Below, piece by piece: positions 45,254-54,489 of a stretch of DNA of 64,000 nucleotides. Origin of the DNA: Candidatus Heimdallarchaeota archaeon B3_Heim (GTDB taxonomy: Archaea > Asgardarchaeota > Heimdallarchaeia > Hodarchaeales > Hodarchaeaceae); the NCBI GenBank assembly GCA_003144275.1, contig NJBF01000012.1:1-64000 (forward strand), read 5' to 3'. The number at the start of each line of letters is the position of its first letter. Positions within the stretch are counted from its first letter, which is position 1. The position numbers and the translations under genes are program-made. The notes under the pieces were generated by a model. That model did not search any database. It was not told where the DNA came from and worked only from the letters and a program-made list of their open reading frames with translations.

Positions 45254-45697
45254 TTATACTAATTGCAAATCTTCAAACCAATTTCCCATTGACTCGAACC
45301 AATTCTCTAAAAACGTCTTTAATTGAATAAATGTTGGTTTAACAAGCGAATAATGAGTAAAATTACCCCTTTTCCATCCTTGAATTAATTTTAAATTCTC
45401 CAATTTTCTTAAGTCCCTTGAAATTGCAGGTTGCGACTTTTGTAACATAGCTTCAAGTTCACAAGAACAACGATCTTTCTCTCGTAAAGCATTTATAATC
45501 AACAATCTATCAGTATTTCCAAGAACTTCAAAAATACTTTTTATGAAGGGAAACGGTTCTTCCGCTTTCAGTGCTATAGACAATGCTCCCAGATTGTGAT
45601 AATAGTCTTCAGCGTTATCTATCCCCTCACATTTTCCTAATATCTGTACGATACGAGTTTTAAATTGTTCTTCGCCGATTTTGGTCACATAAATCAC
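45254..45697 (-). CDS. arsR: ArsR-type metalloregulator
   Basis: Winged-helix repressor with SIFEVLGNTDRLLIINAL and QPAISRDLRKLENLKLI (recognition helix). The CSCEL segment inside DRCSCELEAML is the arsenite/antimonite-type Cys pair on the DNA-binding helix. A 60-residue N-terminal extension is present beyond the usual ArsR core. It is divergent from an ACR3 pump with 123 bases between them, the standard arrangement for arsenite-induced efflux. GTG start. So regulation by arsenite release from the shared region is likely. Confidence 0.85.
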   Translation of the reverse strand: MIYVTKIGEEQFKTRIVQILGKCEGIDNAEDYYHNLGALSIALKAEEPFPFIKSIFEVLGNTDRLLIINALREKDRCSCELEAMLQKSQPAISRDLRKLENLKLIQGWKRGNFTHYSLVKPTFIQLKTFLENWFESMGNWFEDLQLV

Positions 45698-45820
45698 TAA
45701 TCTGATGGGTTAAACTATTTTAAGAAGCTATATAAAAATTTTTAAATATATATAACAAAAAGTGAATACGTTTTATAAAATTATCTATTTTTAAAATCAA
45801 CAGTAATCTGGTGTTAAACA
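45698..45820. promoter_or_regulatory. divergent arsR-acr3 promoter region
   Basis: Very AT-rich, with a near-symmetric AAAAATTTTT core (about 45735) flanked by TATA-like TATATA stretches on both sides, and a TTTATAAAATT (about 45773) well placed for the acr3 transcript. GGTG precedes the acr3 ATG by 8 bases. It is the expected ArsR operator area, though no classic dyad could be fixed. Confidence 0.45.
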
Positions 45821-46882
45821 ATGGAAACTCATGATTCAATGGCCATTAAACATGACAAAGAGGAATCAGCACTAAGCTTATTCGAAAAATATCTGGTGGT
45901 TTGGATTCCATTATGTATGCTCGCAGGAATACTCTTATCCCAATATCTACCATGGATTAGTGAGACAATTGATAATATCCAAATAAGAGGAATTTCCATT
46001 CCGATAGGTATTTGCTTATTTCTTATGATGTACCCCGCAGTACTCAATCTCACGAGTTCTGAATTAAGAAAACTCGGTAGAAATCCAAAACCAATAATCC
46101 TCACTCTCTTCTCAAATTGGATAGTCGCACCAATTGTTGGTCTTGTATTAGCGAATTTCTTTCTGGCAGGAAACGACGAACTAATAACTGCAATAATCCT
46201 ACTTAGTGCCAGTCCTTGTACAGCAATGGTATTAGTATGGGGATTAATGGCTGAAGGGAATCAAGAACAAAATGTTGTTAACACAAGTTTGAATACAATT
46301 ACAATAATGGTTCTTTACGCTCCACTTGTTACAATTCTCACTGGAATTCAAAATATCCCTATTGACAGAGTCAGTCTTGCATTATCGGTTATTATGTTCA
46401 TTGGATTACCAATCTTTCTCGGATTGTTAAGTAGAAATTATTTAATTTCACAAAAAGGAGATCTTTGGTTCAATGAGACTTACCGACCGATAATTGGTAA
46501 AGTAGCAATTGTTGCGTTACTAATAACTCTGATTTTATTATTTGCTTTAAATGGTAATACTCTTATTGAAAATCCAGAACTACTCGTCTTAGTTTCGATT
46601 CCATTATTGCTAGGTTTTGTGATAGTTGTTGGGTTTAATATGTTCATTACCCGTATATTCAGGTTACAGTACAAAGAAGCTATTATTACAGTGATCATCG
46701 GATCTTCAAGTCATTTTGAAATAGCAATTGCAACAGCGATTGCCGTGTACGGACTTGGATCAGTAGCTGCTCTAGGTACAACAATGGGATTATTCTGGGA
46801 AATTCCCATCATGCTCAGTATTGTGTATATGGGAAAATATCTTGGAAAAAGAGCTTTTTGGAACACCGAAGCGAAGACATAA
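45821..46882 (+). CDS. acr3: ACR3-family arsenite efflux permease
   Basis: Ten membrane helices with the ACR3 markers ICLFLMMYPAVLNL, SNWIVAPIVGLVLANFF and SASPCTAMVLVWGLMAEGN, the last carrying the conserved Cys needed for arsenite transport. The length of 353 is typical. A long acidic N-terminus precedes helix 1. It pumps arsenite out, driven by the proton motive force. Divergent from arsR, which shares its promoter region; no arsenate reductase gene lies next to it. Confidence 0.9.
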   Translation: METHDSMAIKHDKEESALSLFEKYLVVWIPLCMLAGILLSQYLPWISETIDNIQIRGISIPIGICLFLMMYPAVLNLTSSELRKLGRNPKPIILTLFSNWIVAPIVGLVLANFFLAGNDELITAIILLSASPCTAMVLVWGLMAEGNQEQNVVNTSLNTITIMVLYAPLVTILTGIQNIPIDRVSLALSVIMFIGLPIFLGLLSRNYLISQKGDLWFNETYRPIIGKVAIVALLITLILLFALNGNTLIENPELLVLVSIPLLLGFVIVVGFNMFITRIFRLQYKEAIITVIIGSSSHFEIAIATAIAVYGLGSVAALGTTMGLFWEIPIMLSIVYMGKYLGKRAFWNTEAKT

Positions 46883-46918
46883 GCTTTTATCACTGTTCTT
46901 TGAGAATGTGGTTAATAT

Positions 46919-47608
46919 TCAAACAGTTTTCTTTATTAAAAATCGAAAATGACCCCATCCCTTTTGTGAAAGGACATTCTCGAGATTATAGGGGGTATCG
47001 AACACCTCATTATAGACTAAACTTTCAATGTGAAAATCTTTGAAGAAATCGAATACATCTTCTATATGGGAGAAAAAATGAGGAATTCCATCCTCCACCC
47101 CACTTTTTATAACAATTGTCTGCTCATCAACAATACGATTACCTTTTTCTCTAAATTGAGATCCCCTATCTTTTGTTAATAGAGTTCCATAGAAAGCTCC
47201 TCCAGGCTTTAGAATACGATACACTTCGGAAATGGTTTTCACAATATCCTTTCTAAATGCATGATATATAACATTAAAACTTACTACTAAATCAAAAGTA
47301 TTATCTGGATGAATATTTTGTGTCATTCGTCCCTGGTTAACATTGGCTGATAAACCAGCTTTTTCTAGCCACATTTTGGTTTCTAGAACGGCTTCTTTTG
47401 AGATGTCGCTCGCATAAACTTGGTATCCCTGAGCCGCGAAAAAAACCGTATGTCTCCCAATTCCACAACCAAGATCATAAACTTTAATTTCAGGATTTTG
47501 ACCCAGTGAAAAGACTAAGCTCATTACAGGACCATCGGGTATTTCCCAACCGCTTTTATCCTTAAGTTCTAACCAGTTCCAGCCCTGTTGTACTGATTTT
47601 TTTTTCAT
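46919..47608 (-). CDS. class I SAM-dependent methyltransferase
   Basis: VYDLGCGIGRHTVFFA is the SAM-binding motif I, ASDISKEAV motif II, FDLVVSFNVIYHAFRK motif IV and LKPGGAFYGTLLT motif VI. It has the size and order of TehB/UbiE-like methyltransferases that act on small molecules. I chose ATG 47608 because the longer alternative at 47665 would overlap the preceding transporter by 38 bases. The DMT-family transporter lies upstream on the same strand, so an efflux/modification pair is possible. Substrate unknown. Confidence 0.82.
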   Translation of the reverse strand: MKKKSVQQGWNWLELKDKSGWEIPDGPVMSLVFSLGQNPEIKVYDLGCGIGRHTVFFAAQGYQVYASDISKEAVLETKMWLEKAGLSANVNQGRMTQNIHPDNTFDLVVSFNVIYHAFRKDIVKTISEVYRILKPGGAFYGTLLTKDRGSQFREKGNRIVDEQTIVIKSGVEDGIPHFFSHIEDVFDFFKDFHIESLVYNEVFDTPYNLENVLSQKGWGHFRFLIKKTV

Positions 47609-47627
47609 GCTATGACCACATTCAGAA

Positions 47628-48566
47628 TTATCGGGATATGTTCGTCCGTGAATTCTCCTTCCCACTTGTTTTTGCCCTATTAAATTGTAAGGTAAAAGTA
47701 GAAATAAGCAAAATTACTAGCCCTATCCATTCATTCATCAAAGGCATCTCCTCGAGAAATACCATTGAAAGAAATACAATTTGTGGAAACATCGTTCCAT
47801 TAATAATAGAAATATCCATAGCTCTTATTTTCCGCATAGCATTATTCCACAAAGTAAATGCTAAGGCTGTGTTCACAACTCCCAACCAAAGAATCATGAT
47901 GAAGGACTTTAAAGAAATGGATGGAATTGACTCAAAGCTGAAAGCAAATACTAATAGTAAAATAGATCCAAAACTCATGCTAATAGCTGTAATTAACAAG
48001 GGATGAAGAGAATTTCCACGATTTATTCCCCGACCTATAATTGATGACAGAGCATTTACTACAACTAATCCTAGCCCTACAAGTAACCCTGAGATAGAGA
48101 AAAGTTCAAATTGGAACGGATAGAAGTAATAAAGAATCCCAATTAGGGCGATAAGAAAGAAGAATATTTCAAACCTAGAAGGGAATTCCTGGAGAAAAAA
48201 TAAAGAGAATAAAATGACAACAAATGGAGTAAGATTTAGGAGGAAGGATACAGTTATCGCTGGCAAAAGGGATAAGGCCAAAAACTGCCCTCCTTGTGTA
48301 AAAGTAATGAACACTAAGCCATAAACAAATAACAGTATCCACCATCTCCTACCTTGATTCTTTAGACTATTACGATGAGAAGAATTGATAAAAACCAATG
48401 TGAGAAGCAGAAGGGATCCAACAAGGTAACGAAGTCCCGCAAAATATAAAGGAGGCAATTCATCTAAACCAAATTTAATAATAACCCAAGAACTACTCCA
48501 TAAAACAGTTACGAATAGTGCCTGTAATACTGCGTATACATATTCACGAGAAAACTGATTTTTCAT
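47628..48566 (-). CDS. EamA/DMT-superfamily transporter
   Basis: Ten predicted helices in two EamA repeats; each repeat has the RxxxGSLLLL / N-xL-GRG...NRGNS type spacing. The N-terminus starts MKNQFSREYVYA before helix 1 with VLWSSSWVIIKFG. Typical substrates are amino acids, nucleotide sugars or other small metabolites; none can be assigned. The methyltransferase gene follows within 19 bases. Confidence 0.85.
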   Translation of the reverse strand: MKNQFSREYVYAVLQALFVTVLWSSSWVIIKFGLDELPPLYFAGLRYLVGSLLLLTLVFINSSHRNSLKNQGRRWWILLFVYGLVFITFTQGGQFLALSLLPAITVSFLLNLTPFVVILFSLFFLQEFPSRFEIFFFLIALIGILYYFYPFQFELFSISGLLVGLGLVVVNALSSIIGRGINRGNSLHPLLITAISMSFGSILLLVFAFSFESIPSISLKSFIMILWLGVVNTALAFTLWNNAMRKIRAMDISIINGTMFPQIVFLSMVFLEEMPLMNEWIGLVILLISTFTLQFNRAKTSGKENSRTNISR

Positions 48567-48669
48567 TCAATCAACCTAAAATACTGATGAATTTCAAGAG
48601 TAACTTCACCAAGGAAGGAGAGGTACTCTGAATTTATGGCAAAAATAAATATAACTGACTGGGGAAGGA

Positions 48670-49524
48670 GTGTTAGTTCACCTCTTAAAACAAGCGGAAT
48701 TTCAAATGGATTCTTGGCCACCACTAATCGAACAATTTTATCAGGAAATCTGTGACTCTTGTAATAAACAGATTGACCCCCACCGTTTCATCTTCGAAAG
48801 TAGAGCACTACTCCGATTAGACCTTGATAATTTAGCATTGGAAACTATACCATCATCGACTGGCGACATAGCTAGCTTACAAACTTTGAACCTAAGAAAT
48901 AACAGGTTAAAGGATCTTCCAAAGCAATTAGAGAATCTCAAAGCGTTAGAGGAGGTTTCTCTTTCGGCCAATTCATTTACGAAAGTACCTGAATGCTTAG
49001 TGAAAGTTTCATCATTAAAAATTCTTCATTTGGTTAAGAATCAACTTACACATCTTCCTGAAGACATGAGTAATTGGACTCTCCTACGTGAACTAGGTAT
49101 TGCTAAAAATGAATTAAAGAAACTACCTGAATCTATTGGTACATTGAAGAATTTACGTGAAATTTCATTATCGAAAAATCCACTTTCAACTTTTCCAGAG
49201 AACTTTAGTAAGTTATTAAATCTGAAATTCCTGTTTGCTTATTCATGCTCAATCCATTCCCTTCCAGAGAGTTTTGGTGATCTCAAATCACTCGAAAAAG
49301 TCGATTTGAGTAATAATCAACTAAGAAAACTCCCTACATCAAGTGAAGGGTTAACCAAGATGGAAAATCTTGATTTACAACAGAATCAGCTTACGACTAT
49401 TCCTTATACACTTTTATCCCTCCCTTCCCTAAAATATTTGAATTTGTCCAAGAATCCACTAACCGCTGAAACTCGAGCCCAATTATCATCACATACCGAG
49501 AAGAGTGTCAGAATGATCTATTAA
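48670..49524 (+). CDS. leucine-rich-repeat protein
   Basis: Ten 23-residue repeats with the consensus LxxLxLxxNxLxxLPxxxxxLxx (for example LQTLNLRNNRLKDLPKQ and LEKVDLSNNQLRKLP). The first 40 residues carry a CxxC pair (ICDSCNK). LRR solenoids bind proteins. No enzyme, signal peptide or membrane helix is seen, so it is probably cytoplasmic. The GTG start is uncertain: GGAAGGAG overlaps it, so the ATG at 48706 could be the real one. Next gene downstream is a membrane transporter after 23 bases. Confidence 0.85.
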   Translation: MLVHLLKQAEFQMDSWPPLIEQFYQEICDSCNKQIDPHRFIFESRALLRLDLDNLALETIPSSTGDIASLQTLNLRNNRLKDLPKQLENLKALEEVSLSANSFTKVPECLVKVSSLKILHLVKNQLTHLPEDMSNWTLLRELGIAKNELKKLPESIGTLKNLREISLSKNPLSTFPENFSKLLNLKFLFAYSCSIHSLPESFGDLKSLEKVDLSNNQLRKLPTSSEGLTKMENLDLQQNQLTTIPYTLLSLPSLKYLNLSKNPLTAETRAQLSSHTEKSVRMIY

Positions 49525-49547
49525 CACTGGATATCAAGTGTTATATT

Positions 49548-50396
49548 ATGTTTATCCCGATTCTTGTGGCGTTAACTGGGACTATCATTCTAAATATTGG
49601 ATTTGTACTCCAAAAAAGTGAAGCAGAAAAACTTCCACCCTTTATAACCAAAGATATTAGTAATTCCCTTAGAAAGATTCTGAAATGTAGAATCTGGCTA
49701 TTTGGAACATTGTTAACAACATCAGGATGGCTTTTTTTCTTGATTGCGATCTCCTTGGCACCTTTGACAGTGATCGCTCCTCTTAGTAACGCAGGAGTCA
49801 TTATTCTTGCTGTCATTTCAATTTTCTATTTAAAGGAATCATTACACATTTACGAATGGATAGGATTCTGTGCAATCCTTGTAGGAGTTATTTTCATACC
49901 CATTTATTCTATTCCTGTTACTAGTGACGGAGTTGAGTTCGATACGTTTTTACTTGTGATAATAACTATCATTGCTCTTATTGGTCTCATAATATTAAAA
50001 ATCAGTCAGAAATTACTCTTTCCCCTAAAAAATGGAAGTATTTTAGGTATTGCTTCTGGAGTGACTGCTGGACTTGGTTCTGCATTCACAAAAATGCTTG
50101 GATTATTAGCTGAGGAACTGATTCCGCTCTTAATAGCTTTATTATTTGTTGGAATATTTCAAATCCTTTCTTTCTTAACTTTACAGACAGCCTTTCAACA
50201 AGAACGTGCAACGATTGTCGTCCCACTGTTTAATAGTTTTGCTACGCTTCTACCTCTAATCTATGGAGTATTCGTTTTCTCAGAAACTATTCCTATTGGC
50301 CAACTAATGGGGATTATATTGATGGTACTTGGTGCTTCGGCATTATTTCAATTCAGCGGAAAGGATTTTAGCTCAAAAATACAGGATGACTACTGA
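49548..50396 (+). CDS. DMT/NIPA-like membrane transporter
   Basis: About nine helices. GTIILNIGFVLQKSEAEKLP and LAPLTVIAPLSNAGVIILAV are typical of the NIPA magnesium transporter branch of the drug/metabolite superfamily; a second repeat appears from about residue 165. Ion specificity cannot be read. The start codon is at 49548; the stop shares a base with the start of the glycosylase gene (TGATG), so they are coupled. Confidence 0.75.
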   Translation: MFIPILVALTGTIILNIGFVLQKSEAEKLPPFITKDISNSLRKILKCRIWLFGTLLTTSGWLFFLIAISLAPLTVIAPLSNAGVIILAVISIFYLKESLHIYEWIGFCAILVGVIFIPIYSIPVTSDGVEFDTFLLVIITIIALIGLIILKISQKLLFPLKNGSILGIASGVTAGLGSAFTKMLGLLAEELIPLLIALLFVGIFQILSFLTLQTAFQQERATIVVPLFNSFATLLPLIYGVFVFSETIPIGQLMGIILMVLGASALFQFSGKDFSSKIQDDY

Positions 50397-51247
50397 TGCC
50401 CGAAGGACCTGAAGTTGAATCAGTTCGTCTAGAGTTACTACAATTAACTTCGCAAAAAGTGAAGAAAATAACACTAACGCCCCTTTCACAGAAATATCCG
50501 AAATATCTAGGAAAAGAAGACGAGTTCTCACAGTTCAGAGGTCAAGAATTGAGGAACATTCACCGTTTTAACAAATTCCTCATTTGGGAGTTTGAGAAAA
50601 AACCTGTTATCCTAAATCATCTTGGTATGTCTGGACGCTGGACGATTGTTGATACTAAAGAGGAAATATCTACAAAAACCACTCATCCAAAGGTCATTGT
50701 AGAAATGAGCAAGCCTCCTTATGCCATTTTCGACGATACTCGCAATTTTGGTCAATTTAGGATTTTTTCCTCGATGGAGGCAGTAAAACTATATCCTCCA
50801 ATCAAGAAATTAGGAATAGATGGATTAACCAAGGTGTTTCCACTTCAGGATTTTGTAGAACGAATTGCTGAACAACGTTTTCAAAATAGACAGATTGGAG
50901 ATCTTTTGATGGATCCACGCCTAGTAGCAGGCATTGGAAATATCTACAAAGCTGAGATCTTGTTTGAGGCGAAAATTCATCCTGAGCGAATTATATCAAC
51001 TTTAACACAAGAAGAAACAGTATTTCTGGGAAAATCTATTTCAAAAATTCTTTTAAAGGCATTTTATGATAAAGGAAGTTCTTTTGATGCTCGGTATAAA
51101 CTCCCTTCTGGAGAAGGAGGACAAGCACAACGCTGGCATATGGTGTATCAACGAATTGACCAGCCATGTGGGGAATGTGGATCATTGATAAAAAAATTAA
51201 TACAAAAAAACAGAAGTACGTATTTCTGCCCCAAGTGTCAACACTAA
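50396..51247 (+). CDS. formamidopyrimidine-DNA glycosylase / endonuclease VIII-like
   Basis: Base-excision repair enzyme that removes oxidised bases. MPEGPEVESVR is the N-terminal catalytic start (Pro2, Glu3), LNHLGMSGRW follows, GIGNIYKAEILFE is the helix-two-turns-helix, and the zinc finger CGECGSLIKKLIQ...CPKC ends the protein. The H2TH/zinc finger pair is the Fpg/Nei family. Whether it acts as MutM or Nei cannot be told from this alone. The gene is uncommon in archaea, so a bacterial origin is possible. It is coupled to the transporter upstream. Confidence 0.88.
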   Translation: MPEGPEVESVRLELLQLTSQKVKKITLTPLSQKYPKYLGKEDEFSQFRGQELRNIHRFNKFLIWEFEKKPVILNHLGMSGRWTIVDTKEEISTKTTHPKVIVEMSKPPYAIFDDTRNFGQFRIFSSMEAVKLYPPIKKLGIDGLTKVFPLQDFVERIAEQRFQNRQIGDLLMDPRLVAGIGNIYKAEILFEAKIHPERIISTLTQEETVFLGKSISKILLKAFYDKGSSFDARYKLPSGEGGQAQRWHMVYQRIDQPCGECGSLIKKLIQKNRSTYFCPKCQH

Positions 51248-51283
51248 GGCAAAGAAAAGTAGAGGGAGAAAAAGAAGGGAGAG

Positions 51284-51300
51284 AGATGAAGACTTCATCT
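51284..51300. terminator. palindromic hairpin between convergent genes
   Basis: AGATGAAG (51284-51291) and CTTCATCT (51293-51300) pair around one base. On the minus strand, downstream of the HMG-CoA-synthase stop, the stem is followed by pyrimidine-rich CTCTCTCCCTTCTTTTTC, so it may end that transcript. The glycosylase stop lies 37 bases to its left. Confidence 0.45.
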
Positions 51301-51326
51301 AAAATAATAAATGTGTATGTGAATAC

Positions 51327-53006
51327 TCAATTTGGTTTAAAATCTCGACGTAAGGGAGTAAACATAGGTACATATAATAGAGGAACCCAATCTTTGGGAT
51401 TAGGCCGCCAGCGACCGATAACGGCTTTCACTTCTTCTCCTTCAGTGAAGTTACAAATCTTAGGATTGTAATTAAAACCTCTTACCATCTTTTGATCGAA
51501 CATTGCCCAGTAGGGTTTGCCAGGATGACCCGCAGTCTTTTTCGTTGAGGGACTGAAAAAGTTTACACTCTTGATCCGAGCTCTTTTAGGGATTTGCACT
51601 GTTTCTAATTGCTCTCCGCAAATTCTCTTCGCATCGGAAGCATCCTTCTGTATTCCTCTAAGACATTTACCTTTCAATGCTTCAAATTTCATTGGAGGGG
51701 CAAAATCAGGAAAATTGTCTTTGCTCCAACTATCCCCGAAATAGACGGCTCCACATTTGGGGCAACCCTCAACTTCATAAAATTCTTCTGAGATAGGTTC
51801 ATAATCAATTAACGCAATATGTTTGGCTGCATTATCTGGATTATCTCGGAATCGGATATAATCATCAACGGATATTTTTTGCTTGTACTCAATCTGTTCC
51901 TGAACAGTAGGAACACCATTATTTGCAGCTTTAGATCCATTTTGTTTGACATTTATACTAATGACATCTGAACCAGCACCTGAACCATAAAGAACAGTCA
52001 TAATTTCATCGCCATCCTGAGCTCTTTCAATCGCATCACACAATGCGGTAGGAGCAGTTGCAGAATATCCATTGGCGATTTGGGGCGCCAAGTTCGAAAC
52101 CTTTACCTGAGGTTTGATACCAAGCATTTTACCATCAGTATCAAATTCTTTCTCAGCAAGTTTGACCTTATAGAAATTTGAAATATCAAGCAAGGCTTCA
52201 TTCGGGAAAGAACCATTCGGACTATGGATAACCCAAGTTTTATTAGGGAGACACTTGGGATCTATCGAATACCGTTCCACATGTTTCTTCACAGCAGATA
52301 AAATCATCCCACGAAAGGCTAAACTAGTACCCTGACCTTCATGTTCAGGAAAACTTTGTCCTTCTTTTCTAACGAAGTCTGAAAAATCATAATTAATGGA
52401 AGTACGGCCTTTAAGTTCAGCAATACCATTATCCTTCGCTAGGATAATCGTTGTAGAATAGAAAGAGGCAGAGAATTCAAGATCATCACCAGGTGCTCCT
52501 TGAGAAGCATCAGTGGCAGTAATTGCTACATATCGACAGCGATCCGCGTCTATCAGTGCAGCACCAATCTCTAAGAATTCTCCAAATGGTTTACAGGCGA
52601 ATTCTCCGCGTACTCCAAATCGTAAATTCGTCAATCCCGCTTTTCCAGCAATTGCTGTACTAGATTTTACAGCGTAGGGATAGGATTCGGATACTACGAA
52701 TAACGCATCAATTTGAGTGGGATCAATGCCCGCTCTTTTAACAGCATAGTTTAAGCTTTGAATGCCAGCGGTTAAAGCATCTTCATTTGGTCCAGGCACA
52801 ATTTTCTCTATTAATAAGAGACGTTGATTATATACCCACCGAACGGATCTTAATGCTTTACCTCTGAAACGGTTAACTGTGTTTTTCATCATTCTAAATG
52901 CAGTTTTATAATGCAATTGTGACATAGAATGATAATGATCAACTAACTCCTCTATTTCCAGCCGGTTGACAGGAATGAATGAAGCGATTGATTTAATCTC
53001 AGCCAT
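51327..53006 (-). CDS. hydroxymethylglutaryl-CoA synthase with C-terminal zinc-ribbon/OB (DUF35-like) region
   Basis: The first 350 residues are an archaeal HMG-CoA synthase: FACKPFGEF has the nucleophile Cys (C138), HSPNGSFP the catalytic His (H261), and LYGSGAGSD the C-terminal strand. It condenses acetoacetyl-CoA with acetyl-CoA for the mevalonate route to membrane lipids. From about residue 410, CPKCG (C415, C418) plus two later Cys and an OB-like stretch (ETVQIPKRARIKSV) resemble DUF35, which in many archaea is a separate gene in a thiolase/synthase complex. Here both are fused. No thiolase lies nearby. Confidence 0.85.
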   Translation of the reverse strand: MAEIKSIASFIPVNRLEIEELVDHYHSMSQLHYKTAFRMMKNTVNRFRGKALRSVRWVYNQRLLLIEKIVPGPNEDALTAGIQSLNYAVKRAGIDPTQIDALFVVSESYPYAVKSSTAIAGKAGLTNLRFGVRGEFACKPFGEFLEIGAALIDADRCRYVAITATDASQGAPGDDLEFSASFYSTTIILAKDNGIAELKGRTSINYDFSDFVRKEGQSFPEHEGQGTSLAFRGMILSAVKKHVERYSIDPKCLPNKTWVIHSPNGSFPNEALLDISNFYKVKLAEKEFDTDGKMLGIKPQVKVSNLAPQIANGYSATAPTALCDAIERAQDGDEIMTVLYGSGAGSDVISINVKQNGSKAANNGVPTVQEQIEYKQKISVDDYIRFRDNPDNAAKHIALIDYEPISEEFYEVEGCPKCGAVYFGDSWSKDNFPDFAPPMKFEALKGKCLRGIQKDASDAKRICGEQLETVQIPKRARIKSVNFFSPSTKKTAGHPGKPYWAMFDQKMVRGFNYNPKICNFTEGEEVKAVIGRWRPNPKDWVPLLYVPMFTPLRRDFKPN

Positions 53007-53415
53007 AAGTTACAAATCCAAATTCATTTACTTTATATAAAAAATTCTTTTGATAGGTCTTATAGATACTTCTATTTTAATCCTATTGGCAGGAATAAAC
53101 GAGGCGGTCGATTTTATCACAGCCATTAGTTTAACAGTCCAGAGTTATTACCTATTATAAAGGGCTGCGAGTATACCTATGCCAGAAACAGTTCTAGTCA
53201 CAGTCCTTCAGAATGAAAAAACCTTTCATTTTCATAATAAACCTTTCTTTTATTTTCATAATAAAGGTTTCTGGAGATTCCTTACCGACAAAACATCGAA
53301 ATGGGTGTGTGCACTGGGTTAGCAAGTAACCTCGTGATTCACTACTCCAAAATAATTTCCAAATAATATGAAATGGTATTCATCTAATGTCTTGATTAAA
53401 GCATAAATGACTCGT
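53007..53415. other. intergenic region with HMGCS remnant and short repeats
   Basis: 409 bases. 53028-53126 is a decayed copy of the HMGCS 5' end (separate entry). Further right, the 13-mer TTTTCATAATAAA occurs at 53229-53241 and 53253-53265, and AAACCTTTC / AAAGGTTT arms around it form a possible stem. No gene with a ribosome site was seen. Confidence 0.55.
53028..53126 (-). pseudogene. remnant copy of the HMG-CoA synthase N-terminus
   Basis: The minus-strand frame starting ATG at 53126 reads MAVIKSTASFIPANRIKIE, against MAEIKSIASFIPVNRLEIE at the start of the intact gene 120 bases downstream. After about 19 codons the match is lost and a TAA follows at 53028-53030. The similarity also covers some bases upstream of the ATG. 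So this is a partial tandem duplication that has drifted, probably not a functional peptide. Confidence 0.7.
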
Positions 53416-54489
53416 TTATATCACTTGAACGATCCAATTATATGGATCTGGAATGTTACCATATTGAATATCGAGGAGTCTTTTTGACACTTTCTTCGTC
53501 AAAGATCCGACCTTAAACTCATTAATGATATGATTCTCCCCTTGATAAAATAGGCTGCCTGTGGGAACAATAGATGCGGCTGTTCCCGTTCCAAAACTTT
53601 CTACAAGAGCTCCTTCTTTGATTCCTCTTACAATTTTGTCAATAGCAAGTGATTCTTCTTTAACAGTATATCCAAAGTCTTGAATAAGCTGGATTGCGCT
53701 TTCACGCGTGATTCCATGCACAATGGTATCACCCTCTATTGGAGTTGTGTAAACAATATCATTATAAACAAAAAAGATGTTCATTGCTCCTACCTCCTCC
53801 ACATAACGTCGATGGATCGCATCAAGCCATAAGACCTGATCAAACCCCGCTTTTTTAGCTTCCTGTCCTACAAGAAGACTTCCTGCATAATTTCCTCCTG
53901 TTTTTGCATTCCCCATTCCTCCTGGTGCAGATCTAATATATTGCTCACTGACATAAAGTTTCAAAATTTCAGGGAAATATGATCTAGAGGGTGAAAGGAT
54001 AATAAAGAATAAATATTCGTTAGATGCGCGTAACCCCAAGCATGGTTCGGTTCCTATCATTGCGGGCCGAATGTAAATTGTTGATCCCTTGGATTTAGGA
54101 ACCCAATCTTTTTCAATAATTAAAAGCTCCTTTAATCCAGTTAAATATATCTCTGGGTCAATTTCTGGCATCATCATACGTTGTGCAGATAGATTGAATC
54201 GTGCAGCATTTTTTTCTGGTCTAAACAGGTTAATATGCCCTTCTTGAGTCCAAAAGGCTTTTTGACCCTCAAAAATGGTTTGACCATAATGGAAGCACAC
54301 TGCTGTAGGATCTAGAATTATTGGGGCATATTTCTTGATTGTTAGGTCTTTCCATGTTCCATCTCTATAACTAGCTGTGAACATTCTATCAGTTTTAATC
54401 TGTCCAAAGCCTATGTCTTCTTCGGATTCATATTTCGGCTTTAATTCAGCTTCAGGTATTTCCTCAATGTGTATTTGCAGTGCTTTCAT
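53416..54489 (-). CDS. ilvE: branched-chain amino-acid aminotransferase
   Basis: Fold-type IV PLP enzyme. FHYGQTIFEGQKAF and NLFRPEKNAARFNLSAQRM form the substrate arm, IYIRPAMIGTEPCLG the PLP phosphate side, and KTGGNYAGSL includes the PLP-binding Lys. EEVGAMNIFF and TPIEGDTIVHGITRESAI complete the class. It moves amino groups from Leu, Ile, Val to 2-oxoglutarate. The length of 357 fits. I used the ATG at 54489; a TTG three codons upstream is the alternative and neither has a good ribosome site. No close partner gene on the same strand. Confidence 0.9.
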   Translation of the reverse strand: MKALQIHIEEIPEAELKPKYESEEDIGFGQIKTDRMFTASYRDGTWKDLTIKKYAPIILDPTAVCFHYGQTIFEGQKAFWTQEGHINLFRPEKNAARFNLSAQRMMMPEIDPEIYLTGLKELLIIEKDWVPKSKGSTIYIRPAMIGTEPCLGLRASNEYLFFIILSPSRSYFPEILKLYVSEQYIRSAPGGMGNAKTGGNYAGSLLVGQEAKKAGFDQVLWLDAIHRRYVEEVGAMNIFFVYNDIVYTTPIEGDTIVHGITRESAIQLIQDFGYTVKEESLAIDKIVRGIKEGALVESFGTGTAASIVPTGSLFYQGENHIINEFKVGSLTKKVSKRLLDIQYGNIPDPYNWIVQVI

